Source of the DNA: Limnochordaceae bacterium
Lineage (GTDB): Bacteria > Bacillota > Limnochordia > Limnochordales > DUMU01
DNA: 64,000 bases
NCBI GenBank assembly: GCA_014896305.1
Contig: JADBKQ010000010.1
Location: 1 to 64,000, forward strand
Direction of reading: 5' to 3'
The notes below the pieces were generated by a model. That model saw only the letters and a list, made by a program, of their open reading frames with translations, searched no databases and had not been told where the DNA came from. The position numbers and the translations under genes are program-made. This document shows positions 27,723 to 36,467 of this stretch, in pieces; positions within the stretch are counted from its first letter, which is position 1; each line of letters begins with the position of its first letter.

Positions 27723-27738
27723 CCCCCACACCTGGGGG
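27723..27738 (-). terminator. Compact hairpin after the ABC permease gene
   Basis: CCCCCA / TGGGGG with a CACC loop, about 45 nt beyond the stop at 27784. No U-tract follows. Confidence 0.45.
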
Positions 27739-27783
27739 ACTTCGCGCGGGCCCATGACCTGTACGAAGACCTGCGCCGTTCCG

Positions 27784-28929
27784 TCATTCCCACCGGAAAC
27801 GCCACGTCGCCAGCGCAAAGGCAGCCACCATCCAGGCGACCATGTATGCCAGTCCGCCCGCGTACTGGCTGAGCGGGGCTGCCTGGGTGGCAACGCCGCG
27901 CATGGCATCGACCAGGGGGGTCAGCGGCAGCGCCTTGATCACCGGCTGCAGTGCAGCCGGAATCATTTCCTTGGGCCAGAACGTGCCCGACAGGAACATC
28001 ATGGGAAAAGCGATGGCACTGCCCAGGTTGTTGGCTGCCTCGGGGGTCTTGGAAAGCGTTGAGATGGCAAAACCGATGGCAAGGAAGGTGAGCGATCCCA
28101 GCACCGCCAACGAAGCCAGGATGGCTAAGCTACCCGTCACCCGGGCATGGAAGACCAGCACTCCCACCAGCATGATGATGGTCGCCTGGATCATGTTCGT
28201 CAGCGTGAAACGGGCAACCAGGCCGGCGAGAAAAGCAGCCGGAGGGAAGGGAGTGGCCAGTACCCGTTTGAGGACCCGCCGTTCGCGATAGGTACTCACC
28301 ACCCACGTGACTCCCATCAGGCCCGACTGCATGATGGTCATCGCCAGAATTCCCGGCAAAAGGAAATCAAACATCCTAAATTTATGAGAAGCGCTTGCGA
28401 TTCCCGCCGCTTCGACTCTCAATACATCGGGGCGCTGCGTCAAACGGCGGTTGAACTCTTGAACGACGCTCTGCACAATGGCAATGCCAGCTTGGGATAC
28501 CTGCGCCCGTCCTTCATCGTAATAGACTTTGATGGACACCGGGGCAGACGGGGCCGCACCAGGAACTGCCCCGGCCGGTCGTAGGGGTGAAGTCAGAGCG
28601 GCCCAGTCCGCAGGTGCGGGCAACACTACTACCAGACTACGATCACCCTTTTTCAGCGCTTCGCGGGCCGCTCTTTCGTCCTCTTCCACCACCTTGAGGG
28701 TGGGAATCTTTTTCAGCGCCCCCACGAACTCTGCTACCCGAGGATCGTCCGAGTTGCCGACTACCGATGTCGTGAGGATCAGATCGCCACCATTGCCAAA
28801 CACGCTGCCTATCAACCCCATAAGCATCAGGGGGAAGGCAATCCCCCAAAAGAGCGCTGCTCTGTCCCGCAAGAACGTTCGCAGCGACATGCCCGCCACC
28901 GTTATAAACCCGCGCAGCAACCGGATCAC
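27784..28929 (-). CDS. ABC-2 type exporter permease
   Basis: A 381-residue membrane permease of the ABC-2 family. One N-terminal membrane segment (about 20-45) is followed by a large extracytoplasmic domain (about 50-210), then five hydrophobic segments in the C-terminal half (MTIMQSGLMGVTWVVS onward). This layout is typical of YhgE/NatB-like exporters for drugs, peptides or lipids. GTG start; it lies 19 bp after its ATPase gene. Substrate unknown. Confidence 0.88.
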   Translation of the reverse strand: MIRLLRGFITVAGMSLRTFLRDRAALFWGIAFPLMLMGLIGSVFGNGGDLILTTSVVGNSDDPRVAEFVGALKKIPTLKVVEEDERAAREALKKGDRSLVVVLPAPADWAALTSPLRPAGAVPGAAPSAPVSIKVYYDEGRAQVSQAGIAIVQSVVQEFNRRLTQRPDVLRVEAAGIASASHKFRMFDFLLPGILAMTIMQSGLMGVTWVVSTYRERRVLKRVLATPFPPAAFLAGLVARFTLTNMIQATIIMLVGVLVFHARVTGSLAILASLAVLGSLTFLAIGFAISTLSKTPEAANNLGSAIAFPMMFLSGTFWPKEMIPAALQPVIKALPLTPLVDAMRGVATQAAPLSQYAGGLAYMVAWMVAAFALATWRFRWE

Positions 28930-28948
28930 CCCGTTCGAACTCTTCCTG

Positions 28949-29887
28949 CTACTCCCGCAGGCGTCTGCCCGTTAGCTTGAGGAAGACATCTTCGAGATTC
29001 GATGCTTCGATGCGCATGGAGCGGTAATGTACCTCTCCGTTCCGCCCCAGCTCGATGAGAGCCCCGACAGTCACCTCGAGCTGGCCGGTCAGCAATGTGA
29101 TCTCACCATTGCCGTTACTCTCCACTCCCGCAACGCCAGGCAGACTTCGCAGCTGCTGACCTATCTGTTCCTCATCCTCTTGCCGATGCGGGGCGACGAA
29201 TACCTTCGCCCCGGGAGCGTAGGTTTGGATCAAGCTCACGGGAGTGTCGATGGCAGTTATCGTGCCATGGTCCATGATCGCCACCCGGTCACAGAGTTCT
29301 TCCGCCTCGTCCATGTAATGGGTGGTCAGGATCACCGTCCTGCCCTCCTCCCGAATGGAGCGAATGATATCCCAGAGGTTGCGCCGGGCTTGCGGATCCA
29401 GACCGGTGGTCGGTTCATCGAGAAAGACAACCTGAGGATCATTGACCAGTGCCAGTGCGATGGAAAGACGCTGCCGCTGTCCGCCCGAGAGATTCTCCAC
29501 CAGGGTGCGAGCTTTCTCTTCCAGCTGCAGGCGAGATAGAAGCTGCGGGACAGGTACGGACTGCCGGTGAAACCTTCCGAAGGCCGTGATCGTTTCGGCC
29601 ACGGTCAGCCTCTCGAAGAAGCCCGCTTCTTGCAGTTGCACTCCCATCAGTGCTCGGGCCTGCCGGGGATGGGCCAACACATCGATCCCCTGTACGATCA
29701 CCCGCCCGGCATCGGCACGCCGCAAGCCTTCCATTATTTCCAGGGTGGTCGTTTTCCCCGCCCCGTTAGGTCCCAACAACCCAAAGATCTCGCCTTGGCA
29801 AACAGTGAAGCTGACTCCACCCACTGCCACCAAGCCCCCATAGCGCTTGACCAGATCATGCACCTCTATGGCCACTGGTGCTGTCAA
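28949..29887 (-). CDS. ABC-2 exporter ATP-binding protein
   Basis: A 312-residue ABC ATPase. Walker A is GPNGAGKTT (about 38-46), the signature is LSGGQRQRLSIALAL, Walker B is VVFLDEPTTGLD, and the H-loop is VILTTHYMDEAEEL. The C-terminal extension (about 230-310) has the DrrA/CcmA-type domain. TTG start at 29887 with AAGGAGG 9 nt upstream; a nearby ATG is out of frame. It pairs with the downstream permease to form an exporter. Confidence 0.92.
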   Translation of the reverse strand: MTAPVAIEVHDLVKRYGGLVAVGGVSFTVCQGEIFGLLGPNGAGKTTTLEIMEGLRRADAGRVIVQGIDVLAHPRQARALMGVQLQEAGFFERLTVAETITAFGRFHRQSVPVPQLLSRLQLEEKARTLVENLSGGQRQRLSIALALVNDPQVVFLDEPTTGLDPQARRNLWDIIRSIREEGRTVILTTHYMDEAEELCDRVAIMDHGTITAIDTPVSLIQTYAPGAKVFVAPHRQEDEEQIGQQLRSLPGVAGVESNGNGEITLLTGQLEVTVGALIELGRNGEVHYRSMRIEASNLEDVFLKLTGRRLRE

Positions 29888-29938
29888 GCATCCCTACCTC
29901 CTTGAATTGGGCCCTACAGTCTCCCCATGCACCCGCCC

Positions 29939-30039
29939 AGGTCCCGAGCAAGCCTGGAGAGACCTAAGCTTATCTCTCCAGATGGCAAAGGTCCCGAGCA
30001 CGCAGGGGCGAACCTTTCTCCCCATCGGTGTAAACCGAT
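29939..30039 (-). other. Structured leader with repeated 12-mer
   Basis: Minus-strand TGCTCGGGACCT occurs twice (complements of 29939-29950 and 29989-30000), exactly 50 bp apart. Between them is a perfect 9-bp hairpin CTGGAGAGA / TCTCTCCAG (29954-29981). A further perfect stem-loop, ATCGGT / ACCGAT, lies at 30024-30039. It is 50-150 nt upstream of the exporter ATPase start, so it would be in its 5' leader. Confidence 0.45.
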
Positions 30040-30293
30040 CGGCAGATGGCTTGTCCGGCCCCTCCAGACCTAAAACGGATTAATTTCCCATTCTCCGAGG
30101 GCCTCCTGGTGGATGTAGACGCTCTCGGTTCGAGCCGCCGCTCGACCCCTCCACAGCTCTGCTACCGCGTTTTGCCGGGTCTATCAACCCCACACAGTCG
30201 CTCTCGTTCACAGCCACGGGAACGTCCCTAGATTATCCAATAATGATTACGATGTCTAGCGATTGACTGGCGGTACGCCGATGTGAGAATGCC

Positions 30294-30354
30294 ATTTTCA
30301 GTATATGCGCTCTGTTTAACGCACGTATTTCGCCGATGTAACTGAACTGAAAAT
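30294..30354. repeat. 9-bp inverted repeat in an AT-rich patch
   Basis: ATTTTCAGT (30294-30302) and ACTGAAAAT (30346-30354) are perfect complements 43 bp apart. CGCCGATGT also occurs twice (about 30277 and 30331). Base composition is visibly lower in GC than the surroundings. Meaning unknown. Confidence 0.4.
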
Positions 30355-30478
30355 TCGGGTGGCCCGGTGGCCCGTGGTGCCCATGTCCACAGCGACGGTC
30401 TGCTCTGATTGGCCTCGCCGGGCTGCGATCAACCCCAGTTCGAAGGAAAAAGCTCCCTCCCAGTTCGGCAGCGCCGCG

Positions 30479-30514
30479 AGAGCACCCAACCCACTGGCGC
30501 GGGCTGGGTGCTCT
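30479..30514 (-). terminator. Strong hairpin after the carbohydrate operon
   Basis: AGAGCACCCA / TGGGTGCTCT with an inner CCC/GGG, about 82 nt beyond the stop at 30596. There is no adjacent U-tract; a T5 run comes only about 30 nt later. Confidence 0.55.
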
Positions 30515-30595
30515 GGCGACGGCCTTCCCTGGATCCAACCGGTGTCTCGGCCGCCCTCGTCGGACGCAGGTAGCCGTTCACCGGTCCCCTGCGGC

Positions 30596-31861
30596 CTACT
30601 TCGTGCTCAGGATGCGGTTGATGGCGGCATCGGCCCGGGCCAACGCCTTCTCCAGGGACTCTGTCCCGGCCAGTGCGCCGGCCATCTCTTGCGTCCAGGC
30701 CTTGTACCACTCCTGGAACTTGGGCAAGTCAGACGGAAGCGGCTGAGCGATCTCCGCGTCCTGCAGGAAGACCCGGCTATGGGCAGGCATCTTGCCAGGT
30801 TGCAGGAAGAGGTCACTCTCGGCGATCGACCGCAGGCCGGGCATTCCCAGTCCCAGCTGCGGCACGATCTTCTGCGCTTGCGGGCCGCCCAGGAACTGCA
30901 TCAGCTTGAACGCCTCATTCGGATGCTTCGCCTGGGCAGGCATCACATAGCCGATCGGGAAGGCGACGGTTGCCCGCTCTTTCTGATATGGCAACCGGGC
31001 CACGTCGAAGCGGAAGTTCTCCTGCGTGCGGGCGCTCAACGCCATGTTGTACGCCTCAACAATCATTGCACCATTGCGGCTCAGGAAAAGGCTGTCCGAC
31101 CCGCCGTAGGTCTGAGCCTGAACGGAGTTGGGGGCCACCTTGGAGTCCTGGATCATGCCAATGTAGAAATCCATGGCCTCGCGCGTGGGCTGGGAGAGTA
31201 GCGCCGAACGGCGGTTGGCCACATCCACCACTTCACCTTGGTTCTGCCAAATCCACGGGAAGAACCACTCCGGGTAGAGGGTGCCGTCCGCCTCAAAGTT
31301 GGCTGCGAACCCCCACGGGGCGAAGCCCGGCCGGGGCGTCAGCTTCTTCGCGGCAGCAAGGAGATCTCCCCACTTCCAGTTGTCCGAGGGTACGACGCCC
31401 CGGGCCGCGGCCAGGTCCGAGTTGTAGAAAAGAACGAACGGCGAGAAGCTGCGGGGCAGCCCGTACAGCTTGCCTCCCCGCGTGAACGCACGGACCACGA
31501 CCGGAAACAGATCCTTGATCGGGTAGCCGCTCGCCTGCACGAACGGGTCGATCGGCTGAATCGCCCCTGCGTCGACGTACTCTGGCACCCGATCGAACGC
31601 CAGCATCGCCACATCCGGCGCTGTGCCACCGGCAATCATGGTCATGAGTTTGTCGTAGTACTTGCTGGGAATCACGATCGGTTCCACGTTGATGCCCGGG
31701 TTCTCCTTCTCAAACTGGGCAATCAACGTGTTCATCGCTGCTTGATAGTCCGCACTTCCCCAGAAGGTAAACTGAATGGTCACCGCTGCCTGCGCCGACG
31801 AGACTGCGATTCCCAACGCCAACGCTAACGTCAGAAGCCCAGCTATCCAAGACCGCTTCAT
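30596..31861 (-). CDS. Carbohydrate ABC transporter binding protein
   Basis: A 421-residue solute-binding protein. Start is ATG 31861 (AGGAGG 8 nt upstream), giving MKRSWIAGLLTLALALGIAV, a clear signal peptide ending near SSAQAA. There is no lipobox. Family features: FEKENPGINVEPIV, GGTAPDVAMLAFDR, LYGLPRSFSPFVLFYN, KHPNEAFKLMQFLGG. It is followed on the transcript by nothing, and preceded by its two permeases (malG/malF type), the putative glycosidase, isomerase and kinase. It likely binds an oligosaccharide. Confidence 0.93.
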   Translation of the reverse strand: MKRSWIAGLLTLALALGIAVSSAQAAVTIQFTFWGSADYQAAMNTLIAQFEKENPGINVEPIVIPSKYYDKLMTMIAGGTAPDVAMLAFDRVPEYVDAGAIQPIDPFVQASGYPIKDLFPVVVRAFTRGGKLYGLPRSFSPFVLFYNSDLAAARGVVPSDNWKWGDLLAAAKKLTPRPGFAPWGFAANFEADGTLYPEWFFPWIWQNQGEVVDVANRRSALLSQPTREAMDFYIGMIQDSKVAPNSVQAQTYGGSDSLFLSRNGAMIVEAYNMALSARTQENFRFDVARLPYQKERATVAFPIGYVMPAQAKHPNEAFKLMQFLGGPQAQKIVPQLGLGMPGLRSIAESDLFLQPGKMPAHSRVFLQDAEIAQPLPSDLPKFQEWYKAWTQEMAGALAGTESLEKALARADAAINRILSTK

Positions 31862-31928
31862 CCCTGTAACCTCCTTAGATCTTTTCGCTTGCTCTCGCCC
31901 CAACACGTCCCGCCGTCGAAACTCTCTC

Positions 31929-32882
31929 CTAACCCTTGATGCCTGAGATCACCACCCCCTCGATGAAGAAGCGCTGGGCCAGGAAGAAGATGATGATCGC
32001 CGGCAAAGCGACCACCACCGAAGCGGCCATCACCAGGTGCAAGACTGGCATACCGGGGTCCAGGGGCGACTGAAAGCCGTTCAGCGCCAACGCTAGCGTC
32101 CATTTGTCGCTAGAGTTGATGTAGATCAACGGGTTCATGAAATCGTCCCAGGACCACATGAAGGAGAAGATCGCCAACGCTGCCAGCGCAGGTTTGATCT
32201 GCGGCAGCAAGATTCGGCTCAAGATTTGGAAGGAATTGCAGCCGTCGATTCGCGCCGCCTCATCCAGGTCCTTGGGTACTGTCAGGAAGAACTGTCGGAG
32301 CAAAAAGATGAAGAACGGCCGGCCGAAATACAGAGGCACAAACAAAGGCAAGTACGTGTCCACCCAGTGCAGGGAGCGAAAAAGGATGAAGGTGGGCACC
32401 ATGGTCACCTGGCCGGGCAACATCATGGTGGCCAGCACGGTGTAGAACAGGAACTCCCGCCCGGGAAAGCGCAGGCGGGCGAAACCATAGGCAATCAGCA
32501 ACGATGAACCGATCGACCCCACCGTGCTCATGATCGTGACAAACGCCGTGTTGAGGAAGTAGCGGCCAAACGGCAGCGCAGTCAGGGCCTTCACGTAGTT
32601 GTCCCACCGCACAGGGTCCGGAATCCACTGCGGCGGGTAATCGAACAGGTGGCTGACATCCTTCAACGATGTGCTGAGCATCCAGAGTGCGGGCGCAAGG
32701 ATGAAGACCGCTCCGACCAGCAGCACAGCGTGAGTGGCCACTACCGGCACCCAGCGGCGCCATTTACCGGTCTGCCAGGCCCGGCGCAGCCCGGACGGCA
32801 GCGGGACAGCCGTGGCGGCCAGCGTCTGGTCCCCCGGCGCGAGTGGGGTAACCGCCTGTCGATCCTTGCCGCGTACCGTCAT
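31929..32882 (-). CDS. Carbohydrate ABC permease, MalG type
   Basis: A 317-residue inner-membrane permease with six hydrophobic segments. The EAA loop is visible as DEAARIDGCNSFQILSRILL, the site that docks the ATPase. Start is ATG 32882, which overlaps the preceding permease stop (ATGA) and has GGGAGGGG upstream. No ATPase is encoded in the cluster, so a shared MsmK/MsiK-type ATPase elsewhere is expected. Confidence 0.93.
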   Translation of the reverse strand: MTVRGKDRQAVTPLAPGDQTLAATAVPLPSGLRRAWQTGKWRRWVPVVATHAVLLVGAVFILAPALWMLSTSLKDVSHLFDYPPQWIPDPVRWDNYVKALTALPFGRYFLNTAFVTIMSTVGSIGSSLLIAYGFARLRFPGREFLFYTVLATMMLPGQVTMVPTFILFRSLHWVDTYLPLFVPLYFGRPFFIFLLRQFFLTVPKDLDEAARIDGCNSFQILSRILLPQIKPALAALAIFSFMWSWDDFMNPLIYINSSDKWTLALALNGFQSPLDPGMPVLHLVMAASVVVALPAIIIFFLAQRFFIEGVVISGIKG

Positions 32883-33808
32883 AGCGTATCCCCTCCCGCG
32901 TAATAGACCCACCGTTTGGAGAGCCGGAACTGCGCCAGGGTCAAAACCACCACGATCAAGAACATGATCCAGGCCATTGCACTGGCATACCCCATCTTGT
33001 GGAAGGTAAACGCATTGTCATAGAGGTAGAGCACATAAAACTCAGTCGCGTACTGCGGACCGCCTTGGGTCATGATGTAGGGAAGTGTAAACACCTGAAA
33101 AGCTCCGATCATTCCGGTAATGAGGTTAAAGAAGATGGTGGGCGATACCAAAGGCACAGTAATCCGCCAAAACCGCGTCCAGCTCCCCGCCCCGTCGATC
33201 TCCGCCGCCTCATGCAGTTGCACCGGCACGCCTTGCAAACCGCCCAGGAATATGACCATGCTGCCGCCGATCGTCCACAAACTCATCACGATGATGGCAG
33301 GCAACGCCCATTGCGGCGAGGCCAACCAAAGCGGGCCGTTGATCCCAACTAGCGCCAGCGCCTGGTTGATCAGTCCGATCTGCGGGTTGAAGACCCAGCG
33401 CCAGACCATGGCCGTGACCACGCCGGGCAGGATGGTGGGGATGTAGTAGAGCGTGCGATACCAGCCTACCGCCCGGATCTTCTGATTGAGTAACGTCGCC
33501 AGGATCAAAGCGGCGAACAGATCCAGCGGGACGGCAATCGATGCGTAGATGCCGGTCACCTTGAGTGACTGCCAAAAGATCGGGTCATGAACCAGCTGCC
33601 GGTAGTTGTCCAGCCCGGCCCACTCGATGCGGCCAATCAAGTTCCACGAGGTGAAGCTCAGCAGGAGCGAGGCGACCATTGGGCCGGCATAGAAAACGAC
33701 GAAGCCGACCAACCACAGCGCCACGAACCCGTAGCCCTCCCACGCCTCCCGCCGAGCGAGACTCATCCGCTGCGGGCGTGGCCCAGTCAACGCACCCTGC
33801 ACAGCCAT
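32879..33808 (-). CDS. Carbohydrate ABC permease, MalF type
   Basis: A 309-residue permease with six membrane segments and the EAA loop HEAAEIDGAGSWTRFWRITV. The ATG follows GGAGGGG at 6 nt. It forms the heterodimer with the downstream MalG-type protein (4-bp overlap), and only 3 bp separate it from the DUF6259-like gene upstream. Confidence 0.93.
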   Translation of the reverse strand: MAVQGALTGPRPQRMSLARREAWEGYGFVALWLVGFVVFYAGPMVASLLLSFTSWNLIGRIEWAGLDNYRQLVHDPIFWQSLKVTGIYASIAVPLDLFAALILATLLNQKIRAVGWYRTLYYIPTILPGVVTAMVWRWVFNPQIGLINQALALVGINGPLWLASPQWALPAIIVMSLWTIGGSMVIFLGGLQGVPVQLHEAAEIDGAGSWTRFWRITVPLVSPTIFFNLITGMIGAFQVFTLPYIMTQGGPQYATEFYVLYLYDNAFTFHKMGYASAMAWIMFLIVVVLTLAQFRLSKRWVYYAGGDTL

Positions 33809-33811
33809 CTG

Positions 33812-36415
33812 CTACCCCTCCTTTATCCACTCTGGCCCGAACGCCTCGGCCGGTGCCAGCCACCACGCCTGCCAGACCCCCGGTAGGCTGGCGGGCAAGA
33901 CCAGCCACCCGTCCGGTCCCACCAGCTCCTCGCCGCTCTTCTGCTGAACCACCGCCTCTCCCGCCACCTGCAGCCCAGCCGGTGGCTGCCACTGCCAGCA
34001 CCACCAAGCCCAACGAGTCGCCGCCTGCTCTCCTGCGCAGCCTGTGGCGGACTCCTGCTGGTTGTTTGGGCGGTCTCCCTTCTGCACTCTCACTGCCAGC
34101 CGCTCCCGCGTCGGCGCGACCAGTACCAGGTGAACCGGTCGGCTCGCCTCGTCCTGTCCCACCCAATGGGTGGCACGCTGCGGCCTTGGGGGAACGGACG
34201 ATTCGTGACCACGTCCACTCCAGGCCTCGCCAGGGTCGGGAACAGCGCTGTTCGCCGCCTGATCCAAAACGGCTAGATCGTCCGTGTCGACAAAACGGGT
34301 GCGGGCCAGGTGGGCGGCGACCGCCCGGCGCAAAGCCAACACCCCCTGCGCCAGACCGACCATGCGCTCCGCTTCCTCCGGAGACACGCCGCTGGGGCGC
34401 TCCAGCCGCGGCGCATGAACCCAGAAGATACTGCCCAGCAGCCAGGCCTCGGCCAGATCCCGTTCGAAAAGCAGCCGCTTCTCTTCGACGTTCGTCACGG
34501 CAGTGCGGGGCTGGATCATCTGCACCAGGTTCAACTGGGGAAAGGTGTACTTGAAGAGCCGGAAGAACTCGTCGTACAGCGTGCCGTTCCAGACTAAACT
34601 GGCCCACACCCGGCTGCTGTACAAGTCTCCGCAGTTTTCGATCATGAGGAAACTGTCCGGCCGCAGGCGAGTCAAAGCCCGGCTGGTCTCCTCGAGCAGC
34701 TGTACATACCCCTGGTTGTACAAGCCATGATGGAGCTGGCCGTCGGCCTCCCGATGACTGTGCTCAGGGGCGTAGCAGGGAAACGGCTCGGCCGATCCCA
34801 GCTGGTCATAGTAGATCCCCCGGGCGCCGTACGCCTGTACCTGCCACTGGGCGCAATGACGCAGGTGCTGCTGCCAGGCGGCATGGGCAGGGCAGCAGAC
34901 CCCAAACTCCGCCGGGCCGTACTGCTCTTGATGGATCGCACCGTGTGTGTCCCGGATCATCCATGCGTGGCCCAGAGTTGGGTAGTAGAACGAATTCCGG
35001 TCGAAGAGGCGACTGTTGATGTAGAAGGTGACGAAGCCCCCCTGCCGGGACACATGCTGCACGGCCGCCAGCAGTTGCCAGGCTGTGCCCAACTCCATGT
35101 CAGGGGAGTACTCCGGGTACTGGCTGTCAAAGCCGCCCCGATTCCAGCCGGCCAGGAACAGGTGACGGGAGCGCCATCGCTCCGCCAGGTCATCGTAGAT
35201 AGCAGGCAACTCGTCAAACCGGTGCAAGACGCCTTCGGCTCGCCGCAGGTCATACCAAGGGGTCACCACCGACTCGGTGGCCAAGTCGGATGGCAGAGCC
35301 GCTGCCTGCCTCCCCCAACCCGGGCTCTGCGTGAACCACTCCCTGTACCAGCCGGCCGCCGTGTGCCAGTCACCGTCGTGGAAGGCGAGGATCACCGGCG
35401 GACTGCACCACTCCTGCCCTGGCCGGATAGGTACATACTTACGAATAGCCAAACCCAAGCGCCAGGGGTTCACTGCGTTGTCACCGCCGGTGTGGTGGTT
35501 TGTGCCGTCCACTTCCACCCGCAACCCGGTCAGCAAAAACTCCGGGTCATAAGAGGCCACATAGAACCCGCCCTGGGCCGATGTGTAGTCCATCCACATC
35601 ATCGAGGCCAGGCCGCAGTAGTTGATCTCCCGCGCGTACCGCCCCTGCTGGTCGACAAAGGAGGCCGCTCGTCCAAACGCCCGGTAGCGCTCACTGCACA
35701 AGGTCTGGCGAGGGGAGGGAATTCGTTCACCCGCGTGATGTGGGTAGAACAGGCACTCATCCACTCCCCCCCAATCCGCCCCTCGGATGCAGGGAAAGAG
35801 TACCTCCACGATCGTCAGTGGCGTCTGGTTGTGAACTGTGACCGTCCACACCGTACCCTCCGGCGGAATTCCCGGCCCCGGGCAAGCGGCGCTGGCCACC
35901 ACCCGCACTTGCACCTCCACTGGCCAGGTGCGTTGCCCGTCTGCGTCCCCGCCGCCGTCCCTGTCCCCCTCCGCCGGCTCGACGACCTGCGGCCACACCA
36001 GCCACCACTCCGGCCCGTTAACTCCTTGTTCCACGCGAGCGGTGGGCGCCGCCCCTCGAGCCACCGGGTACCAGTAGTGCATCCGTCCCTGCTCGTCCCG
36101 GGCGGTCAGCTCCACCAGAGCATGGGCCAAGGGGTTCGCCGCCTGGGAGCGGTTCGCCGGCTGCACTCCCCCCGACGGAGGGAGCGAGCTTGTCGGGTAA
36201 GGCACGCTCGACGGCCGGGGTACGCTGGTCGCCTGGACACCCCCCGGTCTGTGCAGCTCGGTGCCATTCGCCACACCTGTGGGACTGCCAGGTCCAATCA
36301 ACCACCAACCGGTCTGCCGGTCTTGCAGCCCGCTCCAGCGGTCCTGCTCCGGATCCCACTCCAGCTGCAGCCGGCCCAATTGCACCCGCACCCGATCACC
36401 CGTTCCTCCCTCCAC
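33812..36415 (-). CDS. DUF6259-like protein, putative glycoside hydrolase
   Basis: An 867-residue, apparently cytoplasmic protein (no signal peptide). The N-terminal half resembles a beta-sandwich (VEVLFPCIRGADWGG, CLFYPHHAGERI). The central part looks like a TIM barrel with GARGIYYDQLG and SFLMIENCGDLYSSRVW, whose Asp and Glu/Asp are candidate catalytic acids, as in GH-D/GH31-like enzymes. I believe the family is DUF6259, but cannot verify it here. Its place inside a sugar-uptake operon supports a role in cleaving the imported saccharide. A Pro/Ser-rich insert lies at about residues 55-95. GTG start with a good SD. Confidence 0.7.
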   Translation of the reverse strand: MEGGTGDRVRVQLGRLQLEWDPEQDRWSGLQDRQTGWWLIGPGSPTGVANGTELHRPGGVQATSVPRPSSVPYPTSSLPPSGGVQPANRSQAANPLAHALVELTARDEQGRMHYWYPVARGAAPTARVEQGVNGPEWWLVWPQVVEPAEGDRDGGGDADGQRTWPVEVQVRVVASAACPGPGIPPEGTVWTVTVHNQTPLTIVEVLFPCIRGADWGGVDECLFYPHHAGERIPSPRQTLCSERYRAFGRAASFVDQQGRYAREINYCGLASMMWMDYTSAQGGFYVASYDPEFLLTGLRVEVDGTNHHTGGDNAVNPWRLGLAIRKYVPIRPGQEWCSPPVILAFHDGDWHTAAGWYREWFTQSPGWGRQAAALPSDLATESVVTPWYDLRRAEGVLHRFDELPAIYDDLAERWRSRHLFLAGWNRGGFDSQYPEYSPDMELGTAWQLLAAVQHVSRQGGFVTFYINSRLFDRNSFYYPTLGHAWMIRDTHGAIHQEQYGPAEFGVCCPAHAAWQQHLRHCAQWQVQAYGARGIYYDQLGSAEPFPCYAPEHSHREADGQLHHGLYNQGYVQLLEETSRALTRLRPDSFLMIENCGDLYSSRVWASLVWNGTLYDEFFRLFKYTFPQLNLVQMIQPRTAVTNVEEKRLLFERDLAEAWLLGSIFWVHAPRLERPSGVSPEEAERMVGLAQGVLALRRAVAAHLARTRFVDTDDLAVLDQAANSAVPDPGEAWSGRGHESSVPPRPQRATHWVGQDEASRPVHLVLVAPTRERLAVRVQKGDRPNNQQESATGCAGEQAATRWAWWCWQWQPPAGLQVAGEAVVQQKSGEELVGPDGWLVLPASLPGVWQAWWLAPAEAFGPEWIKEG

Positions 36416-36467
36416 GCCACCGACCTTCCCTCTCCTCGTGAACTACCTTCCTGGCCGACCCTCGCTC

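Larger units (their letters stand above)
27327..27783. other. Long leader of the glutamate synthase operon
   Basis: About 457 bp without a gene. It holds the promoter (27654-27682), a roughly 320-nt untranslated leader with a duplicated 22-mer, a box resembling part of the T-box antiterminator (27521-27532, minus strand) and the hairpin of the ABC permease gene (27723-27738). Confidence 0.6.
29888..30595. other. 700-bp gene-free region upstream of ABC exporter
   Basis: Contains the hairpin after the carbohydrate operon (30479-30514), an AT-richer patch (about 30225-30355) and a structured leader before the exporter genes (29939-30039). GATAAT (complement of 30232-30237) could be a -10 element, but the best -35, TAGACA, is only 15 bp away. 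No tRNA or protein gene is recognisable. Confidence 0.55.

Noticed and set aside
30100-30180. tRNA-like GGTTCGAGC segment
   Set aside because: No acceptor, D-arm or anticodon pairing around it; it is simply a small hairpin with GCTCGACC.
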